Shown: piece after piece, positions 20,952 through 31,657 of the stretch | Layout of the letters: the number at the start of each line of letters is the position of its first letter | Numbering within the stretch: the stretch's first letter is position 1 | Assembly: GCF_000002875.2 (NCBI RefSeq) | Contig: NC_009398.2 | Span: 129,001 to 193,000 of the forward strand | Reading direction: 5' to 3' | From: Leishmania infantum JPCM5 | Lineage: Eukaryota > Euglenozoa > Kinetoplastea > Trypanosomatida > Trypanosomatidae | DNA: 64,000 nucleotides | The notes under the pieces: model-generated | Seen by the model: the letters and a program-made list of their open reading frames with translations, nothing else | Database searches by the model: none | What the model was told of the DNA's origin: nothing | Position numbers and translations under genes: made by a program

Positions 20952-22117
20952 CGCGTACTGGATGGAGACGGCGAGGGGACAGACCCACACGTGACGAGAC
21001 GCGGGGTGAGATTCACTTCCCAAGGGCCGCTGGACAGTGCCATGATGCAGGAGGAGAGAAGTGTGTGTGTGTGTATGTATTCGTGTTTGCAGAGCCTGCG
21101 TGCATGTGACTGGAGGGGCGGTAGTCCCCGGCATAAAATCACTGCCTGCGGAAGCCCGCACACGCACACGCACTAATGTGGTGTGCATACGCGATAGAGA
21201 GAGGTGGCGATGTTGTTGCTTTTCTTTTTCTTTTCCCGACTCCACTGTGTGTGTCTCTCTCTGTGTAACTGTATTTTGAATGCCATGTGCGTGAAGGCGG
21301 TGCGATGCGACGGTGTGTGTGTGCGGTGAATACAGTTGCGTGTGTGCTTTTTCAGTGCTCGTCTGTGATAGAGATCATAGAAGTCCCCTTCCCTCCTCTA
21401 CTCCAAAACACACACACGCACTCGCACACCCCTTCGCTAAGCCGGTCCTCTCAGCTGAGCCGCCTGCGCGCGTGTGTGCTGGAGCAGAGTGCGAAGAAAT
21501 GAGAAGTTGAGCTTGGCCAAGGATGCACTCAAACACGCAAGCGTACTCGCATGAGCACATAGACACCAGCAGAGAGAAAGAGAGGTGCGAGAAGAGGGAA
21601 TCCAGGCGCCATCTTGGTTTCCTCTTCCTCCTCTCCCACCACTCGTTACGGTGGGGGTGGGGGACGTCTGGGTGCGGTGCGGCGGGTCTGCCCACTGTGT
21701 CTTGAATGTAAACGCCTATGCCGCACGAAAGGCGTGAATGTGGAGCAGTGCGCGTGAGTTCAGAATTGTGCCCTCACAATGCGCCCAAAACGCAATGAAC
21801 GCAGGAGTGGAAGGCACACACACAGCAGGACGCTGCTCTCTGAAGCGGGCTAACAACCCACGTCACGCACCTCTTGCTACATCACCCTTTAACGCACTTA
21901 CAGAAATGCAACCCTTCCCCCCTCCCCATCTTCCTCCACCCATGTTGTGTCCGCATCATATCACCGGTGGCTTCTACTTTCCCCTCTCCTTCTCCTGCTC
22001 CTGTGTATGTGCGCGTGTTTGTTTGTGTGGGTGTGGGTGTGTGACGCCACCATCATCGACCTCTCTCTCTCGTTATGCGCCCCTCCTCCCCAGTTTGCAT
22101 GTGGCTCCTCTGCACAT
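20952..22117 (+). other. Intergenic region
   Basis: No gene seen. Short GT and CA tracts near 21060 and 21410. A strong pyrimidine tract at about 22055-22090 ends in cag, a good trans-splice acceptor for the downstream triphosphatase gene. Confidence 0.6.
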
Positions 22118-23320
22118 ATGCGAAGTCTACAACGTGTGCCGCGGTACCGAGACCCCCTGGTCCGCAATGTAGCCCGAATGCTCCTGCGCGGCTTGCAAGA
22201 GCAGCATCATACACCGTCCTCGACAAGGCTCGAGCTTGAGGTGCGGCTCGGCAGCATCCTGGCGCACACTCGGGCACGTCAGCTAGATATACCCATTGCC
22301 GTAGCGTCGCCAGCCTTGATGGATGAGACGGCGCGCAACGTCTACCAATTCCATGCTGGCATTTCGCACCCACTGCTTCACGGGATGCAGGCGGCTCTGC
22401 TAGAGGCTGGTCTTGCCACGCGAAAAGACGTGGACCTGCAAGGAGGGAGAGTTGATGTGCACGTGTTTCTTTCCAATCAGAAACGGCTTCACTGTCTCTA
22501 CCAGCCGCTCCACGGGGAAGCCCCCGGTGCGCGCGCAGACGGCGTCAAGACGGCCGCCTCAAACCCCGAGGCGCCGCCGTACAATCCGCTGTGCCTCACC
22601 CAGAGTATCACGGTTCTTTCTGCCGAAAAGAAGGGCCGGTTGGCTATGATGGACATGTGCTGCCCAGGCTGGTGCGCTGACCTGCGTTTCGCTCTCTCTA
22701 AGGAGACGGCTGTGCCCGTTGAGCTGACGGATGCAACGAAGGAGCGGGCGATCGCGTCGCGCTGCCGTGCGCGCACATCCGTCCCGGTCGGGCGTTTTTT
22801 TTCGGTTCAAATGACACAGTCGATCTTCAGCCGGGATGTCTGGTGGTACCCGCCACCGGCCGTGCGCTCCTACCTCGAGATGGACGCGGGTGCGTCATCA
22901 TCACCCGCGGCGGTCACGGGCACGACCGTGTTCGGTGTCGGCACGGTGCTCCCAACACCAGTGCTGTTTTATCCGGAGAAAGTGGCGGGACGCATCGGTC
23001 GGAGCGACGCGGAAACCACGATCGAAGTCGAGGTGGAGATCAACCTGCGCGCGCTGCTGCGTGAGTGGAAACGCGTCTATGGGGGTGCTGCCGCGTCTGC
23101 TTACCTATCCACCTCGGCGCTTGTGGATACAACGTGCGCCGGAACGTCGATCGCAGGCGACGCAACGCTTAAGCCGTCAATAGCCACGGCGACCATAGAT
23201 GACGTCGCCGATATGCACGCCACGGTATTGGCGGAGAGGGAAGACCCCTATCTCTTGCGCGTGGCCGAAGAAGTGATGGCAGTGGTGCAGCTGCTCACCA
23301 AGGTGCGCGTCGTCGAGTGA
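22118..23320 (+). CDS. mRNA 5'-triphosphatase (capping, Cet1/TTM type)
   Basis: 400 residues from MRSLQRVPRY, the first ATG after the likely splice acceptor. Seen: LELEVRLG with the metal-binding pair E39/E41 near the start, DLRFALSKE in the middle, a basic VPVGRFFSVQMTQ strand, and EVEVEIN with E303, E305 and E307. These paired-glutamate strands are the signature of the Cet1-like tunnel-fold RNA triphosphatases. Role: removal of the gamma phosphate from RNA 5' ends before guanylylation. In trypanosomatids mRNA caps come from spliced-leader RNA, so the substrate is probably SL RNA and other Pol II starts. Ala/Ser/Thr-rich insertions make it longer than a minimal catalytic domain. Confidence 0.82.
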   Translation: MRSLQRVPRYRDPLVRNVARMLLRGLQEQHHTPSSTRLELEVRLGSILAHTRARQLDIPIAVASPALMDETARNVYQFHAGISHPLLHGMQAALLEAGLATRKDVDLQGGRVDVHVFLSNQKRLHCLYQPLHGEAPGARADGVKTAASNPEAPPYNPLCLTQSITVLSAEKKGRLAMMDMCCPGWCADLRFALSKETAVPVELTDATKERAIASRCRARTSVPVGRFFSVQMTQSIFSRDVWWYPPPAVRSYLEMDAGASSSPAAVTGTTVFGVGTVLPTPVLFYPEKVAGRIGRSDAETTIEVEVEINLRALLREWKRVYGGAAASAYLSTSALVDTTCAGTSIAGDATLKPSIATATIDDVADMHATVLAEREDPYLLRVAEEVMAVVQLLTKVRVVE

Positions 23321-24064
23321 GGCTCCCGGCTTTTGAACATCCTGGCTATGTCTGTCCGTCTCCCTCTCTTATCATCACAGTCCCGAAACTCAGCGAGACG
23401 AAGATGAGGTACCGCGAACATGTCGCACAAACAGTCGTCAGGCGCAGGAGCAGGCGTCGAAGCAGGGAGAGGGAGAGGGAGGGAGGTGGCAGGGAAGACG
23501 GCGGCCAGGCATGCGGTACATGAGCGCCTCTTCACATGTGCACACACACACACACACACACATGCACGTGCGGAGGTGTGCTTACGAAGGGAAGTACTAA
23601 ACTCCACAACAGAACTCTCCGAATGAGAGCCACCCGTGGATGCGCGCGCACGCACGCACTGCACCGCTGCCTCCTCTCCTTCTCTCTCTCCCTGCATTCC
23701 CCATCGGAGTGCATTGGCGTGTATACGCAAACAGTCTCAGGGAGGAGGGTAGCAAGTGCCACGCTGTTTTCTGTGCCGCTGTCTCATGATGACCTACTGC
23801 CACTACTGCCCATGTGGCCGTGGCGAGACCGGCGGGGGGAGGGAGAGGTGATGCACGTACTTCTGTAAAATGCGGTGCTTCTTCCTGAGGCATTGAAGCC
23901 TGCAGTTCTACTGTGTTCTCTCTCGCTCTCTGTCTCTCTCCCCCACATGCACACATACACACGCACGCGCACTTGTTGGCCTTTGGTCTTCTCTTGATCT
24001 CACTTTCACGCCACAGCCCCTCTCCTTCCCCCGCTCCTCAGCATCTCTACACAGTGGCCTCACG
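23321..24064 (+). other. Intergenic region with (CA)n
   Basis: Non-coding. Holds a (CA)11 run at 23541-23562 and a pyrimidine tract at 23900-24035 before the next start codon. Confidence 0.6.
23541..23562. repeat. (CA)11 microsatellite
   Basis: Uninterrupted CA dinucleotides in the spacer between the triphosphatase and flavoprotein genes. Confidence 0.95.
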
Positions 24065-25717
24065 ATGTTCTGGAAGTTTCTTGTCAGTGGCCTGGTAGGC
24101 TCGGCCTGCTCGGCCTACCACCGCGGTCCCACGAATGTCTCCCTGGCCCTCGACCCGCCGACGCTGTCCATCATCATGGACCCGAGCAAAGACATTGTCC
24201 CCATCCGCGCCGTCATTGTGGGGGGCGGCTACGCTGGCAGTAAGATGGCCTATCAGCTGGACAGCATGTTCGACGTCACGCACATTGATGAGAAAAACTT
24301 CTACGAGCTCACCAACGATATCATTCCTATCATTACCAACCCATGGAAGGAAGATGTGAATCCAAAAGCGTGCCGACGCATGATGGTGCTGCACCGCTAT
24401 TACCTCAAGCGCAGCAACGTCGTGACGGGCACCGTGATCGGTGTGGATGCGAAGCAGGTGTACCTGCGCGACGGCCGCACCGTGCCATACGATCTTCTCT
24501 TTCTCGCAACGGGCGAGCGCAAGCCGTTCCCTTTCCAGACCCGCGAACGCACCATCTCTGGGCGGGTGCAGGAGCTGAAGCGCTTTAACGAGTTTCTGCA
24601 GTCCTGCAAGAAGGTCGCCGTCGTTGGTGGCGGCCCCGTCGGCACGTCCCTCGCGCACGACTTGGCGAGTTCACGACCGGACCTGCAGGTGCACCTGTTT
24701 CACCAGCGGGCTGAGCTGCTGCCGCGCCTCCCCGGTGTGTGTCGGCGCCACGCTCAGGAAAAGCTGCTGTCAAATCCGAATCTGCATCTCCGCCTGCTTA
24801 CCCGCGTGACTGACGTAGACGGTGTAGTTCTGCCGAGCAACGGCGACAAGGCGGCCTCTTCCTCGTCACCCGCACGGCACTCATGTGCCGGCCAGCTGGT
24901 GAACCCTCCCACCTCGAACGTGGCGGTGCCGGAGTCGTCGCTGACACTCGCCACAGCCAACGCGCCGTGGTGGCGGTCGCTGCTGAGCACCGTCTGGCCT
25001 CGCCGCGGCGTCGTCCCGGATCAATACAGCGTCCACTACGACACGCTGCAGAGCGAGGTGCGGCAGCAGCAATCCATTCTGCAGCAGGTGTACTACGGCA
25101 AGCGGAACGAGGTGGCGGAGTGCGGGGTGGTGCAGGCGCGCGGGGTAGAAGAAGGCTTCGATTACGTCTTTGCGCTGACCGGCGACACCCCTCGGCCTAT
25201 CCGGTGCGATGAGCTGGAGGACAAGTCGAGAAAACTACCGAACATCCTGCGCGAGCACGAGACGAGAGATGGTCATTACCGCGTCAGCACACTCATGCAG
25301 TTGTTAGACCACCCGAACATCTTCGGTGTGGGGCGGTGCACAAACTTGCCTGTCATGCGCGGCTACGGTTCCAGCGACATTGAGACCCGGACACTCTTTC
25401 GCGAGCTCAACTCCGTCGTCAGCAATCCCACAACAATGTTCCTGCACTCCCGCGACGGCGTTCAGCTGGCACACATGCGAATCCCCCGCATACACGTCCG
25501 CCTCGGCGTCGACGACGCCGTGGGGTGCACGCCGTGGTCGGGAGGCATGACCGGCGTCTCCTCGGTGCACGAGTTCATGCAAGACCGCAGCTACCTTCTG
25601 AGGGAGTTCCAGAAGCCTGTCTTCTACAAGCAGCAGGACCAGGCAAAGGTCAAGCAGCGGGTGTCGCAGTGGATGGAAGAGGACATCACTGACATTGTCG
25701 ACTTCTCCCATTGTTAG
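24065..25717 (+). CDS. AIF/FSP1-like FAD-dependent NAD(P)H oxidoreductase
   Basis: 550 residues. A hydrophobic or mitochondrial-type N-terminus (MFWKFLVSGLVGSA) is followed by two dinucleotide-binding loops: GGGYAG at 53-58 for FAD and GGGPVG at 188-193 for NAD(P)H. LLFLATGERKPFP (~141) is the ATG motif of the two-dinucleotide-binding-domain flavoproteins, and the late IFGVGRCTN segment matches their C-terminal GD/G-x-C region. Layout suits AIFM2/FSP1 or type II NADH dehydrogenase-like enzymes. It is longer than the ~370-residue FSP1 because of a Ser/Ala-rich insertion near 260-330. The electron acceptor, perhaps a quinone, is not determined by sequence. Confidence 0.78.
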   Translation: MFWKFLVSGLVGSACSAYHRGPTNVSLALDPPTLSIIMDPSKDIVPIRAVIVGGGYAGSKMAYQLDSMFDVTHIDEKNFYELTNDIIPIITNPWKEDVNPKACRRMMVLHRYYLKRSNVVTGTVIGVDAKQVYLRDGRTVPYDLLFLATGERKPFPFQTRERTISGRVQELKRFNEFLQSCKKVAVVGGGPVGTSLAHDLASSRPDLQVHLFHQRAELLPRLPGVCRRHAQEKLLSNPNLHLRLLTRVTDVDGVVLPSNGDKAASSSSPARHSCAGQLVNPPTSNVAVPESSLTLATANAPWWRSLLSTVWPRRGVVPDQYSVHYDTLQSEVRQQQSILQQVYYGKRNEVAECGVVQARGVEEGFDYVFALTGDTPRPIRCDELEDKSRKLPNILREHETRDGHYRVSTLMQLLDHPNIFGVGRCTNLPVMRGYGSSDIETRTLFRELNSVVSNPTTMFLHSRDGVQLAHMRIPRIHVRLGVDDAVGCTPWSGGMTGVSSVHEFMQDRSYLLREFQKPVFYKQQDQAKVKQRVSQWMEEDITDIVDFSHC

Positions 25718-26591
25718 CGCAGGCCGCGCTACACCAACGCAGCAGAGAAAAAGGGAGAAGACGTTCACATATGAACATGCCAGTCGCTGTGTGAGCATGG
25801 CTGACGAAAGGGGGGGAGCGGTGCCGGCGACGTGTGTGTGTGTGTGTGTGTGTACATGCATCCCCCTTTGCTCTCGCAAGCGGCTGCAACAACAACAGCA
25901 CCAGCGGTGCACCTCGTCCGTGTGGTTTTGCAGCAGTGCGATGGTCTGTTGTGTGCGTGTGGAGGTGTGCGCAGTTGTTTCTTACAGACCTTAATTATCT
26001 CTCTCCATCTCCACAGCCTCTCGCTGGCGTCCTCTCTCGGAAGCTGTCGTACCTGGAGAGCCACGTTTTCTTTTCCTTCCTCTGCTTGCAGGCTCGTCTC
26101 TACAACGCACACGCCCATCCTTTTTTCCTTCCCCTGCCTCGTGCATGTGGCTGGAAATGGAGAGCGGATGGAAGGGTGCAGCTCATGGAGCCACCACACG
26201 GAGTATGACCTCCGCTCGCACTTCTCTGGTTCTCCTCCCCTTTTTTCTTCGCCTTTCTCCTCCTCTTTCATTGTGATGTGCGCCTCTCCCTTACGTCATC
26301 CATGGGGGGAGGGGGGGGCGCAGAGACACAGATGCGAAGGCCGCACCGCCGTGTGCTCCTGCACACACTCGGACACACACACACAACACACGACATGTCT
26401 TGTCGTTTTTTTTTTCAGAGACGGAAGGGAGGGAGGGAGGGGGGTGCAGCGCTCTCGTGTGAGTGAACTCCGGACGATGCAGGCCAGCCCCCTAGGGCAA
26501 GAGAAAACGAGGATCAAGGCCATCGCGGGCTGCCTTCCCACCCCCGCCAGGAGTTCCCTCCCCGACCGCGAAACCCTCCAGCGCGCCCCCT
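25718..26591 (+). other. Intergenic region with (GT)n
   Basis: Contains a GT run (about 25832-25852), pyrimidine tracts (26000-26280) and poly-T near 26407. No gene seen. Confidence 0.6.
25832..25852. repeat. (GT)n microsatellite
   Basis: About ten GT dinucleotides downstream of the flavoprotein stop codon. Confidence 0.93.
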
Positions 26592-27903
26592 ATGCTCTTC
26601 GTTTTCTCCCTTGATCAGCAAGTGACTACACATGTCGCTGGGCCCGTGCTGCTCTTGTGCGTATCGTTTTACGCGGACCTCGCCGCGCACGATGGAGCTA
26701 CGCTGCGGTGCGACGGGAGCGTGATACTGACTCTCGGTGGTGGTCCCGCCTGCTGCTGCTTCGACAACACCAGTCACGTGGATGCAAATGAATGCATCTC
26801 TGAGGGAGGGAAGCGTACCTGCACCTCCTCTCCAGCGGTGACAGTGAGGCGCAGGCCTCGGATAGTAAAGGAGGATGGCACGGCGGCGGTGGCGGCAGAC
26901 CGTGAGCGATACGCAGACCCCGGCTCCGCGAGCGCCTACGGGCCGGCCCTGCTTTTAGAGTATGTGGCGCTGCGGTACGTGCGCACCGTCAGGGCCGCCT
27001 TGCAAGCACCGGTGCCATCGTATCCGCTCTGCACCCTCCACGTCGCCCCTCCGCAACTCGTGGACGTCAGCGCCACCGTCCCGCATCCCTACACTCGCTT
27101 TTTCCAGCTGCAGTGAAGGGGAGCCGCCGCCGCTCCCGTAGTGCTGGCGGGGCTGTCGGCAAGACGTGCACGCTTGCGTGTGCACCTGCGATCACGACCA
27201 ACTCTCCAGCTGGGAAACTCGCGGACAAAGAGGAAGCCGTGACAGCGGACAACTTTCTCCTCACCACCGTGGAGCTGCGATCGCAGCGCGCGGCAGCCGC
27301 TCTCCGTGGCGTTGTATGCTGACTACGTGCTGCTTGCCCTGTCCATCACTCCATCACTAACTCCACAGAATAGAGGGAGTCACAGTAGCGACTCACCTGG
27401 CCGAGTAGCGGAGGGGGTGGGCCGGCGTTTGCACTCACCCCCACCCCCCCGCGTCGCCGCAGTACTGCAGGCGTGTGAGGAGGCAGGTGCTGAAGTGGGA
27501 CGCACCTGCGGTGGACAAGCATCTCGGGCGCAGCGTCGGCGGCATCGACGTTCTTCGCCTGCGCTTTACACCTTCGGGCACGAGTCGGGTGAGTCGGCAG
27601 GAACTGATCTGGCGGTTGCTGATGCACCCATCCGCCTCCTCTGACTCTTCAGCGACAGCGTCGCCATCGCCCGCGGCGCTGCGGAGTGTGGATCCGGAGG
27701 ACGTCTGTGCGCACATGTGGACGCACTCGCAGGCTATGCACGGAGGTGCTCGTGCACAGCAAGGCACTGTGTTGCCGATGTTGCTATCGTCTCTATTTCT
27801 TTCTCCCCTTGTTCACCTGCTGCTTCATAGAACGCATGCACGCGTACATACACACAGCCTCATACATGCATATTCATGCGTGAGCTGCTGTAACTCGAGC
27901 TGA
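26592..27903 (+). pseudogene. Fragmented coding region, unknown product
   Basis: Coding-like protein segments occur in three successive plus-strand frames: 26592-27116 (with YGPALLLEYVALRYVRT and LHVAPPQLVDVS), 27113-27322 (KLADKEEAVTADNFLL) and about 27460-27760 (VGGIDVLRLRFTP, VSRQELIWRLLMHP). Each looks globular rather than low complexity, but no single frame joins them and the last runs into Leu/His-rich repeat-like sequence. The simplest reading is a gene broken by frameshifts, or assembly indels in one gene. It is also possible that only 26592-27116 is a real short gene. I do not recognise a family. Confidence 0.42.
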
Positions 27904-28391
27904 GCAGAATGCCTTAGATGTGTAGCCTTCTCCTCTGTGCAGCGGGGGCGGGCATCAGTCGCCGCTTCGCTGATGTCCATCGATGCACATACGCGCTCCC
28001 GCTCTCTGTCTGTGCCTCAATCAGCTCGATGCTCCGCCGCCACCCCTTCTCCCCTCCGGCGCGTCCTGCCCCACCTAAACTCTTTCTCTCTGTGTGTCCT
28101 CGTCCCTCCATGCATGCCTTGTCTCGCCGTTGAGACGCCAGGATAGCACCTCGACCACACTCGCACCCCCGTTTCCTTGAGAGACCATTCTCTGCCTGCC
28201 TTATAGAGCCTGCAAAGCCGTATTGATATCACATACACGCACACGCATGGTGTGAGCGCGTGAGTGCTTGCCTGACAGTAGCCTTCGCCTCTTCTTCTTC
28301 AGCGTATCATCGTCCCCAGACTTAATCGTAAAGACGGGTGCGCCGTGCGCACACACACACACCGCCCTGCCCCCCCTCTCTCTCCATCGCC
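27904..28391 (+). other. Intergenic region and NudC leader
   Basis: Pyrimidine-rich (28030-28120 and 28280-28390); probable splice-acceptor region for NudC. Nothing else seen. Confidence 0.6.
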
Positions 28392-29360
28392 ATGGCCGAC
28401 GAACGATTTGATTCTATGCTGCTCGCGATTGCGCAGCAGCAGCAGGGCATCGACGGCATCCTTGACACCTTCTTCTCCTTTCTCAACCGCAAGACGGACT
28501 TCTTCACTCAGCCGGACATGGCGCGCCGCAGCGTGCAGCAGGCCATGAGTCGCTACCTGGCTGAAGCCGAGGAGAAGCAGCGCAAGGCGAAAGAAGCCCA
28601 GGCGGCCGCGCAGCAGCAGCAGCAGTCTGCGCGCACTTCTCGAGTGGAGGTCCTCGAGAGCGAGGAGGAGGTGAATGCCGTGGCCGCCGCTCAGGCCGCA
28701 AAGGAGGCCGCACAGCGGAAGCAAGAGCTCGAGAGGGCGCAGCGCGAAGTCGCGGAGGCGAAGGCAAAGGAGGCAGCAAGGAACGAGGCGGAAACAGGCG
28801 CGACGGAGGCCTTTGCCGACACCGGCGATGCCCCGCGCGGACTGCCGCCCACGGCTGCCAACGGCTTCGCCTATGAAAAGTATATCTTTTCCCAGTCCCT
28901 GCAGGAGGCTGAGGTGCGCGTGCCGCTGCCGGCGGTAAACGTCAAGGGGAAGCAAGTGAGCATCGTGATCACGAGCAGCCACCTGACGGTGGGGATGAAG
29001 GGGCAGCCGCCCATCGTGGACGGAGAGCTGTACAGCAAGGTGCGCGCCGAGGAGTGCATGTGGACCATCGAAGACGGCCACACGGTCGTCGTGACGCTCT
29101 ACAAGGTAAACTCGATGGAGTGGTGGAAGACGATCTTCCAAGGCGATCCAGAGATCGACCTGCAGAAGGTAATGCCGGAGAACTCGAAGCTGGACGATCT
29201 CGACAGCGACACCCGTCAGACGGTCGAGAAGATGATGTACGACCAGCGCCAGAAGATGATGGGCAAGCCAACCTCCGACGAGCAGAAGAAGCAGGAGATG
29301 TTGCGCAAGTTCATGGAGGCGCACCCCGAGATGGACTTCTCGCAGGCGAAGTTCTGTTAA
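28392..29360 (+). CDS. NudC-like nuclear distribution protein
   Basis: 322 residues from MADERFDSMLLAIAQQQ. The N-terminal NudC-type helical region (IDGILDTFFSFLNRKTDFF) is followed by a charged coiled coil rich in Ala, Glu and Gln (~55-135). A CS/p23-like beta domain lies at about 160-250 (VNVKGKQVSIVI, HLTVGMKG, CMWTIEDG and VTLYKVN with a tandem WW). The C-terminal part (EKMMYDQRQKMMGKPTSDE, HPEMDFSQAKF) is diagnostic of NudC. Length is close to animal NudC (~330). The family acts as an Hsp90 co-chaperone and in dynein/LIS1-dependent nuclear migration and cytokinesis. In-frame codons upstream to 28338 are leader-like. Confidence 0.92.
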   Translation: MADERFDSMLLAIAQQQQGIDGILDTFFSFLNRKTDFFTQPDMARRSVQQAMSRYLAEAEEKQRKAKEAQAAAQQQQQSARTSRVEVLESEEEVNAVAAAQAAKEAAQRKQELERAQREVAEAKAKEAARNEAETGATEAFADTGDAPRGLPPTAANGFAYEKYIFSQSLQEAEVRVPLPAVNVKGKQVSIVITSSHLTVGMKGQPPIVDGELYSKVRAEECMWTIEDGHTVVVTLYKVNSMEWWKTIFQGDPEIDLQKVMPENSKLDDLDSDTRQTVEKMMYDQRQKMMGKPTSDEQKKQEMLRKFMEAHPEMDFSQAKFC

Positions 29361-30097
29361 GTAGTTGTATGCCCTCTCAGTCGCTCGCTCTCTGTTCGCC
29401 CCTTTTCCTTCGTTCCCCAACGCGAGCTGGAGGAGCCATGATAACAAGATTGTGTGTGCAGTGCAACGGACACGCTACGTGTGTTTCCCCTCCCTCCCTA
29501 CCCCCCCCACCCCACCCTTTTCTTTTTTCATTTCATGGATGGCTCTGTCTGTGCGGACGCGGCGGCGATAAAGTTGTCGTCTTTCTTTTGTCGTTTTCTA
29601 TTATTGCCGAGGGTGTGCTGCGCCCTCGACCGGCGCCGCTCGTAACGGGGCTGCTGCCCCCTCCCACACCGTCTACTCCACTCACAGACGTGTATGTGTT
29701 CACCATTGCCCAAACACGCGCCTATTTCAACGAAAGGAAACATAGTAACTGATGCGTGTGTTGGGACGGCGGGGACGGCGGCCTCATCATCAGCATCGCC
29801 TCAACTGCCGTTTTAGCCCTACAGTATGGATTCCGGCTCGCATCGACGGTCATCTTCCCCGGCGGATGCCGCTCACATGCTCACTCGTCCACCCACCCAC
29901 CCCTCTTTCCTCGGCAACCTCCATCGCTCACCCTCGCGTTTTCCATATGCATATGCGTGTGTGTATGCCCAAACCACCCAACGCGATGAGCTCGGCAACA
30001 TAGATCTTTTCACCTTCTCGATTCCGCTAAGTGACCACACCCACGCGCACCCCACACGCCGCCGCTGCCGCCGCCTTCGTCGTCGATCCTTGTCCCC
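29361..30097 (+). other. Intergenic region
   Basis: Non-coding, pyrimidine-rich, with poly-T/C near 29487-29535. No further feature recognised. Confidence 0.6.
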
Positions 30098-31657
30098 ATG
30101 CCCCGAACGGCGACCCACACGACGACGACGGCGCCGATGCCGACGCCACACGATACATTGCCGGCGGCAGATCACCACGACGATGACAAGTGTTGTTGTT
30201 GTTGCAAGAGTGAGATCCACATCGCGAAGCTCGAGGCGGAAAATCACCTCCTCAAGGAAAAGCTGTCGCAGATAGACATGATGCACGCGATCAGCGCCGC
30301 CAAAACCACCATCAACCGCACTATTCTGACGGCGCTGGAGGAGGAGCGGCAGTACCTGGAGCAGGCTATGCTTCCCGTCAGCTACAAGTTCCCGAAAGGA
30401 GCCGACTACAGCGAACTCCCCACCTACCCAAAGCGCCCGCACTTCGACCAGGCAGCGAAGCACCCCAGCACGCAGGTCGTCATCTTCGACGGCTGCCCCA
30501 ACGACCCTTATCACCCGACCTCGATGCCCATCTACCAAACCGCGACCTTTGTGCAGCCCGACATCGAGGAGTTCGGTCCGTACGACTACAGCCGTAGCGG
30601 CAACCCGACTCGCACGGCCATCGAGACCCTCGTCGCCAACCTCGAGGGTGCCCACGCTGCCTTCGCTTTTTCGTCCGGCATGGCGGCACTGCAGACGCTC
30701 GTGACCACGCTGAACGCTGGCGACACCATCCTCGCCAGCAGCGACCTTTACGGGGGCATGCACCGTCTCCTGACACAGATCACCTCGTGCCTCGGGATGG
30801 CTGTTGTGTTTGTGCCGATGTGGAACACTGAGGCGGTGCGCCAAGCGCTCATCGAGAACCCGGCGGCGAAGCTGCTGCACATGGAGAGCCCCACGAACCC
30901 ACTGATGCGAATTGTCGACATCCGTGCTGTCTGTGAGGCTGCCCACGCGCACAACGTAAAGGTGTCCATCGACAACACTATGATGTCTCCGCTTCGCTGC
31001 ACCCCGCTCGCCCTGGGCTGCGACTACTCAATCCACAGCGCCACCAAGTTTCTGTGCGGCCACAGCGACACCATGTGCGGTCTTATCTGCGTGAAGTCTG
31101 AGGAGGATGTGAAGCGGGTGGCCTTTCTGCAGAACGCACAGGGAAACGCCCTCGCCCCGTTTGACTGCTGGCTGCTCCTGCGTGGCATCCGCACGCTGTC
31201 CATTCGCGTCGAGAAGCAGGAGCTGAACGCCGTCGCGGTGGCATTGTTCCTGTCGCGTCAGAGCCACGTCGTGTCGCGCCTGCACTACGCTGGCTTGAAC
31301 CCCGCCACGTCCCCCCAGATCTCTTCCCTGACGGAGGAGAACTTCTACCTGCACCGCTCGCAGACCTCCGGCCCTGGCAGCGTGCTCTCCATTGAGACCG
31401 GCAGCGTCAAGCGCTCCAACGCGTTTGTACGGGCCTGCAAGCTGTTCAAGCTCACCGTCAGCTTTGGGAGCTGCAACTCGCTGGTTGAAATGCCCTGCCT
31501 CCTCTCGCACGCGTCCATACCAAAGGAGAAGCGCACACTTCCAGCTGACCTGATCCGACTGTCCGTGGGTATCGAACAGATCGAGGATATACTTGCCGAC
31601 CTAACGCAGGCCATCGCCGCCGCGGTCGCCATCCATGACAATGACGGGTCCTGCTGA
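30098..31657 (+). CDS. Cystathionine beta/gamma-lyase-like PLP enzyme
   Basis: 519 residues. Residues ~120-510 are a Cys/Met-metabolism PLP-dependent enzyme (fold type I): PIYQTATF, YDYSRSGNPTR, FSSGMAALQT, the PLP-phosphate and aromatic-stacking region around SSDLYGGMHR, MESPTNPLMRI, VSIDNTM, and the Schiff-base lysine K317 in HSATKFLCGHSD. The last segment is typical of cystathionine beta-lyases, but beta- and gamma-lyase activity cannot be separated by eye. The first ~115 residues are an extension not typical of the core enzyme: a His/Asp stretch, five consecutive cysteines (C32-C36) and a predicted short coiled coil (AKLEAENHLLKEKL). It is the last intact plus-strand gene before the convergent switch. 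Confidence 0.88.
   Translation: MPRTATHTTTTAPMPTPHDTLPAADHHDDDKCCCCCKSEIHIAKLEAENHLLKEKLSQIDMMHAISAAKTTINRTILTALEEERQYLEQAMLPVSYKFPKGADYSELPTYPKRPHFDQAAKHPSTQVVIFDGCPNDPYHPTSMPIYQTATFVQPDIEEFGPYDYSRSGNPTRTAIETLVANLEGAHAAFAFSSGMAALQTLVTTLNAGDTILASSDLYGGMHRLLTQITSCLGMAVVFVPMWNTEAVRQALIENPAAKLLHMESPTNPLMRIVDIRAVCEAAHAHNVKVSIDNTMMSPLRCTPLALGCDYSIHSATKFLCGHSDTMCGLICVKSEEDVKRVAFLQNAQGNALAPFDCWLLLRGIRTLSIRVEKQELNAVAVALFLSRQSHVVSRLHYAGLNPATSPQISSLTEENFYLHRSQTSGPGSVLSIETGSVKRSNAFVRACKLFKLTVSFGSCNSLVEMPCLLSHASIPKEKRTLPADLIRLSVGIEQIEDILADLTQAIAAAVAIHDNDGSC

Noticed and set aside
23541..23562. CRISPR-like or satellite array among the dinucleotide repeats
   Set aside because: These are simple CA/GT microsatellites without spacers; a eukaryotic genome is indicated throughout.
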